Assembly: GCF_014193695.1 (NCBI RefSeq)
Contig: NZ_JACHZR010000010.1
Coordinates: 48,731-112,730, forward strand
Source: Rhizobium sp. BK316
Lineage (GTDB): Bacteria; Pseudomonadota; Alphaproteobacteria; Rhizobiales; Rhizobiaceae
DNA length: 64,000 nt
Direction: 5' to 3'
The position numbers and the translations under genes are program-made. This document shows, piece by piece, positions 16,728-23,943 of this stretch. Below the pieces are notes generated by a model. That model saw only the letters and a list, made by a program, of their open reading frames with translations. It searched no databases and was not told the origin of the DNA. Numbering within the stretch: position 1 is the stretch's first letter; each line of letters begins with the position of its first letter.

Positions 16728-18050
16728 ATGGAAACGTGGAACGACACCATATTCGCTCTTTCAAGCGGCGCTCCGCCGTCAGGCGTGTCTGTTGTTCGTG
16801 TCAGTGGCCCGCAAACCCGTTTTATCCTGGAAGATCTGATCGGCGGAGTTCCGTCACCAAGATCTGCCGCCTACCGAACGATTCGGACTCGGAACGGTTT
16901 GACGATCGATTCTGGACTGGTTCTCTTTTTTCCGGGTCCGGCGTCTTTCACCGGAGAGGATTCCGCAGAGTTCCAGGTCCACGGTTCGAAAGCGGTCATA
17001 TCAGCTCTTTTGAGAGAACTAGCATCGTTTCAGCAAACCCGACTTGCGATGGAAGGAGAGTTCAGCCGCCGTGCCTTTGAAAATGGCAAACTTGATCTCG
17101 TTGAGGTCGAGGGACTAGCGGACCTTATTGCGGCCGAGACTGAAATGCAGCGTCGTCTGGCACTTGAGCAGAGTTCAGGTGGTCTGTCGCGCCTATATGA
17201 TTCGTGGGCGGAACGAATTACGCGTTCTCGAGCGCTGATCGAGGCGGAACTTGATTTTCCGGACGAGGATGATGTTCCTGGATCTGTTTCCGATCAAGTC
17301 TGGACGTCGCTGGCAGAGCTCCGGAGAGAAATGGAAGATCATCTTTCCCATGCGGAAATGGGAGAGATCGTCCGCGATGGTTTTAAGGTCGTTATTGCCG
17401 GCGCGCCCAATGCTGGTAAGTCCAGCTTGATGAATTGGTTTGCGCAAAGGGATGTGGCAATCGTTACCGATATCGCGGGGACGACCCGTGATGTTCTCCA
17501 TGTGGATATCAATCTGAATGGGTATCTGGTTAAGCTCTATGATACGGCGGGCCTGCGAGACACAGTCGATATCGTGGAGCAGGAAGGTATCAAGAGAGCA
17601 CAGATGGCGCTGACCAATGCCGATCTCGTCCTCTTTCTGGCTGATATGGGTTCGGCGCTACCGGTGGATCCTGCCGACTTGGAGCGCGCCTCATCGCATG
17701 TTATTGTCGGCACTAAGTGCGATCTGTATCCTTCGGTCGATTCCTATGACCTTCAGATTTCCACAATGACGGGTGAGGGTCTTCCGGAGCTTCGGGACTA
17801 TGTTTCTTCCTTTATCGAACGGAAGTTTGGGGGATTATCCTTATCCGTCCCGACACGAGGGCGGCATAAAGATTCACTCTCGAAATGTTTGAGCGCCCTA
17901 TCAGCGGCAATCGATCAGGCAGAGCAGAGTTTGGAGATCAGGGCGGAATCTTTGAGGCTCGCAGGTGATCATTTGGGGCGTATCACCGGACGCGTTGACG
18001 TCGAAGATCTTCTTGGCGTCATCTTTTCGGAGTTCTGTATCGGAAAATGA
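16728..18050 (+). CDS. mnmE: tRNA modification GTPase MnmE
   Basis: With MnmG it installs the 5-carboxymethylaminomethyl group on wobble uridine 34 of several tRNAs. The order over 440 residues is an N-terminal folate-binding domain, a helical domain, and the inserted G domain: G1 GAPNAGKS (225-232), G2/G3 DIAGTTRD and DTAG, and G4 TKCD (329-332), a mild variant of NKxD. It ends with the invariant CIGK, whose cysteine is required for modification. mnmG, its partner, follows after 65 bp. The stop codon TGA forms the first three bases of a parS-like site at 18048. Confidence 0.97.
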   Translation: METWNDTIFALSSGAPPSGVSVVRVSGPQTRFILEDLIGGVPSPRSAAYRTIRTRNGLTIDSGLVLFFPGPASFTGEDSAEFQVHGSKAVISALLRELASFQQTRLAMEGEFSRRAFENGKLDLVEVEGLADLIAAETEMQRRLALEQSSGGLSRLYDSWAERITRSRALIEAELDFPDEDDVPGSVSDQVWTSLAELRREMEDHLSHAEMGEIVRDGFKVVIAGAPNAGKSSLMNWFAQRDVAIVTDIAGTTRDVLHVDINLNGYLVKLYDTAGLRDTVDIVEQEGIKRAQMALTNADLVLFLADMGSALPVDPADLERASSHVIVGTKCDLYPSVDSYDLQISTMTGEGLPELRDYVSSFIERKFGGLSLSVPTRGRHKDSLSKCLSALSAAIDQAEQSLEIRAESLRLAGDHLGRITGRVDVEDLLGVIFSEFCIGK

Positions 18051-18063
18051 TTCACGTGGAACA
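18048..18063. promoter_or_regulatory. Degenerate parS-like site at the mnmE stop
   Basis: TGATTCACGTGGAACA differs from the perfect parS palindrome at two positions. It lies 22 bp from a better copy in the mnmE-mnmG gap. Confidence 0.6.
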
Positions 18064-18085
18064 TTCGATGCGACCGAACGGGGAT

Positions 18086-18101
18086 AGTTTCACGTGAAAC
18101 C
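18086..18101. promoter_or_regulatory. parS site between mnmE and mnmG
   Basis: AGTTTCACGTGAAACC has a perfect 14-bp palindromic core GTTTCACGTGAAAC. It lies 15 bp before the mnmG start, so ParB binding could also affect mnmG expression. Confidence 0.8.
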
Positions 18102-18115
18102 TTTTGGAGTTGCGC

Positions 18116-19990
18116 ATGAGCGCTAGTAACTATGATGTTATCGTGATCGGTGGTGGCCATGCCGGATCGGAGGCGGCCGCTGCGGCTGCAAGAATGGGTG
18201 CGAAAACCGCTCTGATCACACATCGCCGCGATACGATCGGTGTCATGTCCTGCAATCCGGCCATTGGCGGGCTTGGCAAAGGACATCTCGTGCGTGAGAT
18301 CGATGCGATGGACGGTCTCATGGGCCGCGTTGCTGACGCGGCGGGCATCCAGTTTCGTATGTTGAATAAGAAGAAAGGTGCAGCGGTTCGCGGCCCGCGC
18401 ACGCAAGCCGATCGCAAGCTTTATCGTCTCGCGATGCTGGATGCGATTGAGGCCATCGAAAACCTTGAGATAATCGAAGGCGACGCATTTGACTTAGATA
18501 TAAGGGATAATCGAGTCGCTGGCGTAATAATGAAGGATGGAAGGCTTTTCGCGAGCCCTTCCGTCGTTATCACCACAGGCACATTCCTACGGGGGCTTAT
18601 CCATATAGGAAACGAGAAGACCCCTGCTGGCCGCACGGGGGAGCCGCCTTCCCTGGGGCTTTCGGTGACGTTCGGGCGCTTGGGCTTGAAATTGGGTCGA
18701 CTGAAGACGGGGACGCCAGCGCGCCTGAATGGAAAAACGATCGATTGGGATTCGGTTGGGCGCCAGGCAGCGGATGACGAGCTGATTCCTTTTTCTTTCA
18801 TGACGGATCGCATCGTGAATCGGCAGGTCGAGTGCGGGGTTACGCGGACGACCGAGGCAACGCATCGCATCATCGTAGAGAATCTGCAGAAATCGGCAAT
18901 GTACTCGGGCCAAATCGAAGGCGTAGGCCCTCGTTATTGTCCTTCGATAGAGGACAAGCTCGTCAAATTTGGTGAGAGGGATGGACACCAGATCTTTTTG
19001 GAGCCTGAAGGACTGGATGACGATACCGTCTATCCGAATGGGATCTCGACCTCGCTTCCGGCCGACGTGCAGACCGCCTTTATCAGGACAATCCCGGGTC
19101 TTGAACATGTGGAAATCCTGCATCCCGGCTACGCGATTGAATATGACCACGTCGACCCGCGGGAGCTGTCGGCGACATTGGAGGTCAAGAAACTCCCAGG
19201 GCTCTTTCTTGCTGGTCAAATTAACGGAACGACTGGCTATGAGGAAGCCGGCGCGCAGGGGCTTGCTGCCGGTCTCAATGCAGCACTTTCAAGCAGCAGT
19301 TCTGCGCCCATGATCCTCAGTCGCACAGACTCCTATATCGGCGTGATGATCGATGACCTGACTTCACGCGGCGTTACGGAACCGTACCGAATGTTCACGT
19401 CGCGGGCGGAATATCGATTGTCTCTTCGCGCTGATAATGCTGACGCCCGACTTACACCGATGGCAATCGATCTCGGATGCATTTCCATGGATCGGCGTGA
19501 CCGTTTTGCGGCATATCAGAGCGAACTCCAGAGCACCAGGTCACAACTCCAATCACTGTCGGTAACGCCTAGCGAGGCTCGTCGTGCAGGTCTCAACCTC
19601 AACCTGGATGGTCAGCGCCGAACAGCTTATGAACTTCTTTCCTATCCCGAATATGGTTTTGAGGATCTGCGCAGGATATGGGATGGTCTGGGCACTTTCT
19701 CCAAGAAGGTGGTGGAGGCGCTGGAGATTGAAGCAGGCTATTCGGTCTACATGGACCGTCAGGCTGCGGCTATTGATGTGCAGCGACGCGATGAGGCGCG
19801 TTTAATCCCAGATGATTTTGATTACAGCATGTTGTCGGGACTCTCGAACGAACTGAAAAATAAACTCAGTGTACACAAGCCCACCAACATCGCCCAGGCC
19901 CTTAAAGTGGATGGCATGACACCAGCGGCGATTTCGCTCCTGCTGGTACATCTGCGCCGTCACGAGGGCATCGGTAAGCAAGTCGCGTAG
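18116..19990 (+). CDS. mnmG: tRNA uridine-5-carboxymethylaminomethyl modification enzyme MnmG
   Basis: The FAD-dependent partner of MnmE in tRNA wobble uridine modification (formerly GidA). The 624-residue protein has the N-terminal dinucleotide-binding motif VIGGGHAGSEAA (residues about 10-21), the PROSITE-type signature GPRYCPSIEDK near 272, a second, AGQINGTTGYEEAGAQGL, near 367, and the C-terminal helical MnmE-binding domain. The ATG at 18116 has GGAG six bases upstream; a TTG four codons earlier overlaps that site. It lies between mnmE and rsmG in the conserved origin-proximal order. Confidence 0.98.
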   Translation: MSASNYDVIVIGGGHAGSEAAAAAARMGAKTALITHRRDTIGVMSCNPAIGGLGKGHLVREIDAMDGLMGRVADAAGIQFRMLNKKKGAAVRGPRTQADRKLYRLAMLDAIEAIENLEIIEGDAFDLDIRDNRVAGVIMKDGRLFASPSVVITTGTFLRGLIHIGNEKTPAGRTGEPPSLGLSVTFGRLGLKLGRLKTGTPARLNGKTIDWDSVGRQAADDELIPFSFMTDRIVNRQVECGVTRTTEATHRIIVENLQKSAMYSGQIEGVGPRYCPSIEDKLVKFGERDGHQIFLEPEGLDDDTVYPNGISTSLPADVQTAFIRTIPGLEHVEILHPGYAIEYDHVDPRELSATLEVKKLPGLFLAGQINGTTGYEEAGAQGLAAGLNAALSSSSSAPMILSRTDSYIGVMIDDLTSRGVTEPYRMFTSRAEYRLSLRADNADARLTPMAIDLGCISMDRRDRFAAYQSELQSTRSQLQSLSVTPSEARRAGLNLNLDGQRRTAYELLSYPEYGFEDLRRIWDGLGTFSKKVVEALEIEAGYSVYMDRQAAAIDVQRRDEARLIPDDFDYSMLSGLSNELKNKLSVHKPTNIAQALKVDGMTPAAISLLLVHLRRHEGIGKQVA

Positions 19991-20018
19991 TGGCTGCAAG
20001 GTTTGAGAGTCTTTGGGA

Positions 20019-20636
20019 ATGGAATTAAACGGATTACGTGTTTCACGTGAAACACATGAGCGTCTTCAGCTTTTCGCGGAGCTGTTTACAAAATGGGCCA
20101 GGGCGATCAACCTTGTCGCTCCTTCTACCATGGACGATATGTGGAGTCGGCATATCGCGGATAGCGCACAAATATTCCAGATCTCTCCTCGCCCTCAAAC
20201 TTGGGTCGATCTCGGAAGCGGCGGTGGTTTCCCCGGAGTGATTACCGCGATCTTCTTGGCGGAACAGCGAGCTGGCTGGGTGCATCTGGTGGAGAGCAAC
20301 AATAAGAAGGCAGCATTTCTGCGAACCGTCCTGCGCGAAACCGGCGCGAGAGGAGAGGTGCATGCCATCCGAATCGAGGATGCGCCAGCTACTGTCCCTG
20401 TCTGCGATGCCATTTCCGCCCGAGCCCTCGCCGATCTCGAAAAGCTGATCGAATTTGCGTCGCCTTGGATGGTTGGCAAAGAAAATAATCGCGCGTTTTT
20501 TCATAAAGGCCGGGATTACCAGAGGGAAATCCGGAAAGCGCATGGTCGCTGGAGTTTCGATCTGCTAGAACACAATAGCGCTGTTGAGCGAGATTCTGTA
20601 ATTCTCGAAATATCAAATCTCCGGCGCTTGGTTTAA
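20019..20636 (+). CDS. rsmG: 16S rRNA (guanine527-N7)-methyltransferase RsmG
   Basis: Methylates N7 of G527 in 16S rRNA using SAM; loss gives low-level streptomycin resistance in other bacteria. The 205-residue chain has the SAM-binding motif WVDLGSGGGFPGV (about 66-78) and the acidic VESNNKKAAFLR segment. The ATG at 20019 is used, with GAGAG ten bases upstream; a TTG two codons earlier is less likely. A perfect parS site is written into codons 7-12 (VSRET). parA starts 19 bp after the stop. Confidence 0.96.
   Translation: MELNGLRVSRETHERLQLFAELFTKWARAINLVAPSTMDDMWSRHIADSAQIFQISPRPQTWVDLGSGGGFPGVITAIFLAEQRAGWVHLVESNNKKAAFLRTVLRETGARGEVHAIRIEDAPATVPVCDAISARALADLEKLIEFASPWMVGKENNRAFFHKGRDYQREIRKAHGRWSFDLLEHNSAVERDSVILEISNLRRLV
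20039..20054. promoter_or_regulatory. parS: Perfect parS centromere site
   Basis: TGTTTCACGTGAAACA is an exact 16-bp palindrome and the canonical chromosomal parS sequence. It lies inside rsmG, about 0.6 kb upstream of parA and 6.5 kb from the putative origin. Confidence 0.92.
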
Positions 20637-20655
20637 CAAAGCGGATATTGCGGCA

Positions 20656-21450
20656 ATGGCTGGCGAACGTAATCGGATTATCACCATCGCAAATCAGAAG
20701 GGTGGCGTAGGCAAGACGACCACCGCAATCAATTTGGCAACCGCTCTCGCCGCCATCGGTGAGCGGGTGCTGATTATCGATCTAGATCCACAGGGAAATG
20801 CAAGCACGGGTTTGGGTATCGATCGTCGCAATCGTAAGCTTTCCTCTTACGATCTGATGGTCGGGGAAGCCGGCGTCGCTGAGACCGCATTGGAGACGGC
20901 CGTACCTAATCTCTTTATTGTCCCGTCGACGATGGATCTCCTTGGGGTCGAGATGGAAATCTCCCAGCAGAGCGATCGCGTCTTCAAGCTCAGGAAGGCG
21001 TTGTCCTCTTCAGAGGCGCTGTCTTTTTCTTACATCCTCCTCGACTGCCCTCCCTCTTTCAACCTCCTGACGATGAATGCCATGGCGGCTGCCCATTCGG
21101 TGCTGGTGCCGCTGCAGTGCGAGTTCTTCGCGCTCGAAGGTTTGAGCCAGCTTCTGGAGACGGTCAACCAGGTGCGGCGGACGGTCAACCCGCAGCTTGA
21201 CATCCAAGGTATCGTGCTGACGATGTTCGACGCTCGCAACAACCTGGCGCAGCAGGTCGTCAACGACGTACGGACTCACCTCGGTGAGAAGGTGTATCAC
21301 ACGCTTATCCCGCGGAATGTTCGTGTTTCAGAAGCGCCATCTTATGGCAAGCCGGCGATCCTCTATGATCTCAAGTGTGCCGGCAGCCAGGCCTATCTGC
21401 AGCTCGCATCGGAAGTCATCCAGCGGGAGCGGCAGAGGCTGGCAGCCTGA
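20656..21450 (+). CDS. parA: Chromosome partitioning ATPase ParA
   Basis: A Walker-type ATPase that forms a nucleoid-bound gradient pulling ParB-parS complexes apart. The 264 residues have the deviant Walker A KGGVGKTT (15-22), Walker A' with IIDLDPQGNASTGL (about 39-52) and Walker B YILLDCPPS. It lacks the N-terminal helix-turn-helix of plasmid ParA proteins, as expected of the chromosomal class. It is followed by parB after 33 bp. Confidence 0.97.
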   Translation: MAGERNRIITIANQKGGVGKTTTAINLATALAAIGERVLIIDLDPQGNASTGLGIDRRNRKLSSYDLMVGEAGVAETALETAVPNLFIVPSTMDLLGVEMEISQQSDRVFKLRKALSSSEALSFSYILLDCPPSFNLLTMNAMAAAHSVLVPLQCEFFALEGLSQLLETVNQVRRTVNPQLDIQGIVLTMFDARNNLAQQVVNDVRTHLGEKVYHTLIPRNVRVSEAPSYGKPAILYDLKCAGSQAYLQLASEVIQRERQRLAA

Positions 21451-21483
21451 AAGAGCGCACGACAGAGTAAGCGAGTTTTGGAC

Positions 21484-22365
21484 ATGAATGACGATACATC
21501 GAAAAGACGGCTTGGCCGTGGTCTCGCAGCCCTTATAGGTGAAATGGATCAGCCTGTTCCGGCTGAGGCGGAGCGGTCTGCGGTCAGCGCCGACCGGATG
21601 ATCCCCATCGAGTTCGTCACTCGCAACCCTCGCAACCCTCGCCGTTTTTTCGATGATGCCGAGCTTCACGACCTTGCAAGTTCCATTCGTCAGCACGGTA
21701 TCGTCCAGCCGATCGTCGTCAGAACGCTCGCGCGGGATCGCTATGAAATCATAGCCGGCGAAAGACGTTGGCGTGCTGCGCAACTGGCGGGTTTGATCGA
21801 AATCCCTGTGATTATCAGGGACGTGGACGATAAAACGGCGCTGGAAATTGCGATCGTTGAAAACGTCCAGCGCTCGGATCTCAACGCGCTCGAAGAGGCG
21901 CTTGGCTATGAGCAGCTTATTGCTGAATACGGATATACCCAGAATGATCTCGGTGAGATTATCGGCAAGAGCCGCAGCCATGTCGCCAATTCCTTGCGGC
22001 TGTTGAAGCTGCCTGACCCCGTCCGTGAGATGCTGGCTGCCGGAAGCCTTTCCGCGGGTCATGCGCGTGCGCTGGTTTCGACGTCGGATCCCTCCGCACT
22101 CGCGCGTACAATCGTTTCTAAGGGCATGTCGGTCCGCGATGCGGAGAAGCTCGCGCAGAACGACATCAAGGCGCAGTCGGAGCCCCAGGCGCCTGCTCAA
22201 AAGAGCCCGAAGGATTCCGATACGTTGGCTCTGGAGCGCACGCTGTCAGATACGCTTGGGCTCGATGTGTCCATCAATCATAAGGCGGGTGGCGGTCAGA
22301 TCCGCATTTCCTACAAGTCTCTGGAGCAGCTCGAGGAAGTCTGCCGACTTCTGGAACGCCGCTAA
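21484..22365 (+). CDS. parB: Chromosome partitioning protein ParB
   Basis: A CTP-dependent DNA clamp that loads at parS and spreads. The 293-residue protein begins with the ParA-stimulating motif RRLGRGLAALIGE, then the ParB/Srx nucleotide domain (NPRNPRRFFDDAELHDLASSI and the GERRWRAAQLAG motif), the central helix-turn-helix (QNDLGEIIGKSRSHVANSLRLL), and a C-terminal dimerisation domain. The ATG at 21484 is preferred over a TTG two codons upstream. It converges on holA with no gap, the stops being adjacent. Confidence 0.97.
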   Translation: MNDDTSKRRLGRGLAALIGEMDQPVPAEAERSAVSADRMIPIEFVTRNPRNPRRFFDDAELHDLASSIRQHGIVQPIVVRTLARDRYEIIAGERRWRAAQLAGLIEIPVIIRDVDDKTALEIAIVENVQRSDLNALEEALGYEQLIAEYGYTQNDLGEIIGKSRSHVANSLRLLKLPDPVREMLAAGSLSAGHARALVSTSDPSALARTIVSKGMSVRDAEKLAQNDIKAQSEPQAPAQKSPKDSDTLALERTLSDTLGLDVSINHKAGGGQIRISYKSLEQLEEVCRLLERR

Positions 22366-23409
22366 TCAGGCTTGAGGGCGCCTTCCCGATTGCAGTGTGG
22401 TGGAGAGCAACGTCTGCATGGCGATGCTGTCTTCCAATATCTGACGCTGTCTCGTCTGCAGGACAGCGGCCTGCAGACGTTTTGTTTCACGGGAAATGGC
22501 GTCCGCGCTCCAGCTTTTCAACGCTTGTTCGATAATCGGCTTGCGGCGGAAATGAAGATGCCTGCCCAGCGTCTGCATTATTTGGGCGGGCGGCAGTCTC
22601 TTCTCATCCATCTCCGCACGCATTGTATCGAGAAGCTGAAATTGTCGGAGGCAGGCCTGGAGAACTAGAAAAACCGAGGTCTTGGAACTCGTGATCTTCT
22701 GCATTGCGTGCAGGAAGGTATTGCTGTCGCCACTCAATATCGCATCAACAGCATCGTCGACTGAAATGGCGCTGGCGTCACCAATTATTTCGGTAACGTG
22801 ATGATCATCGATCGTTCCCATGCCCCGGCAATAGAGCGCCAGTTTGCGAATCTCATTTCTGGACGCAATTCTATCGCCACCGATCAGTGCGATGAGGGCT
22901 TGCCTGGCAGCCGGGGTTATGCCTAGTCCTTCGGCGGAGAGTTCGCCGTCTATCAATGCGTTCAGTGCGCGGCCATCGTCGGCGTAGCAGGGAATGGCAA
23001 CAGCAGTGCGAGCGGTCTCGACCGTTTTGCGTAGAGCTGATCCCTTCTTCAGGTCGCCTGCTTCGACGATGATACTGGCTGCCTCGAGGGAAGCACCCGA
23101 TAGAAAGGAAACAGCATCGACGAGATGTTTCTCGTTTGCGGCACCCCTTACCCATATCAGCTTTTCGCCGCCGAAAAGACCGATGGACTGGGCTTCATCG
23201 ACCAGCCGGCCAGGCTCTTTCTGTAGATCGCCGACATCAAGCTTGGTGACGGAGAACGGATCGTTCTGATCGATGCCCGTCTTTCCAGCGATCATGCCGG
23301 CCCGCTCGGAAACAAGTCCGCGGTCCGGGCCATAGATCAGATAGATGCGGTACTGGCGAGCGGATCTTTGCAAAAATCCTTCGAACTCATGGGATTTGAT
23401 TTCCGCCAC
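22366..23409 (-). CDS. holA: DNA polymerase III delta subunit
   Basis: The clamp-loader wrench subunit that opens the beta clamp. The 347 residues show the HolA pattern: IYLIYGPDRGLVSERA (an AAA+ P-loop relic without a working Walker A) at about 22-37, the beta-contacting WVRGAANEK region, VEAGDLKKGSALRK, and a C-terminal helical collar. It follows lptE by 12 bp and shares the lptE-holA order common in alphaproteobacteria. Its stop abuts the parB stop. Confidence 0.94.
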   Translation of the reverse strand: MAEIKSHEFEGFLQRSARQYRIYLIYGPDRGLVSERAGMIAGKTGIDQNDPFSVTKLDVGDLQKEPGRLVDEAQSIGLFGGEKLIWVRGAANEKHLVDAVSFLSGASLEAASIIVEAGDLKKGSALRKTVETARTAVAIPCYADDGRALNALIDGELSAEGLGITPAARQALIALIGGDRIASRNEIRKLALYCRGMGTIDDHHVTEIIGDASAISVDDAVDAILSGDSNTFLHAMQKITSSKTSVFLVLQACLRQFQLLDTMRAEMDEKRLPPAQIMQTLGRHLHFRRKPIIEQALKSWSADAISRETKRLQAAVLQTRQRQILEDSIAMQTLLSTTLQSGRRPQA

Positions 23410-23421
23410 GCCACCGCTCCT

Positions 23422-23943
23422 TTAGCGGCTGAGTGCGGCGGCAAGATCCGCTCCCACGAATTCGGCCGCTTGATTGGCGGCGCGATTTTCCGCATCGAGA
23501 ATTGCTCGCTGCTTGGCAAATTCCTGGCTCGGGAAGTCAACCAGAGACGTTGCCGAGCGGCTACCTGCCTTGATGATCTGATTGTCCTTCGTCGTCCGCA
23601 ACGTATAGCTGACCGTCACGTTCGCGCGTCCTGCGCGAGACGTATCGGAGGATTGAACAAGCAAAGTATCGGCAACGTATGACGAAACCTGCATATCAAC
23701 CATGTAGTCCGGCTTCTCAACTTCACCGGCACCGCGGGAAGCCAGGAAAATCAGACGATTGCGAACTACCTGTCCGACACGCGTACTTGCTTCGGAAAAG
23801 CCGACGGAACCGAGCTTTTCGGTAACGCCGGTATTTTCGGAATAAAGTGGCCGGACCTGGCAGGCGGAAAGGAACGCCGTGGAGGCAAGGATCGTGACGA
23901 TGCCGGCGCGGCGCGCAAGCTTGCGGGCGAAATCAGACGACAA
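23422..23943 (-). CDS. lptE: LPS-assembly lipoprotein LptE
   Basis: An outer-membrane lipoprotein that plugs the LptD barrel and helps insert lipopolysaccharide. The 173-residue precursor has an N-terminal positively charged stretch, a hydrophobic core, and a lipobox LSAC with the lipidated cysteine at residue 28. The VRPLYSE motif after the cysteine and the RSATSLVDFPSQEFAKQRA segment are typical of alphaproteobacterial LptE. The start overlaps the end of leuS by 11 bases, so it is probably cotranscribed as leuS-lptE-holA. Confidence 0.93.
   Translation of the reverse strand: MSSDFARKLARRAGIVTILASTAFLSACQVRPLYSENTGVTEKLGSVGFSEASTRVGQVVRNRLIFLASRGAGEVEKPDYMVDMQVSSYVADTLLVQSSDTSRAGRANVTVSYTLRTTKDNQIIKAGSRSATSLVDFPSQEFAKQRAILDAENRAANQAAEFVGADLAAALSR

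Noticed and set aside
22493..22508. TGTTTCACGGGAAATG in holA as another parS site
   Set aside because: The central CACGTG palindrome is broken and it has three mismatches.
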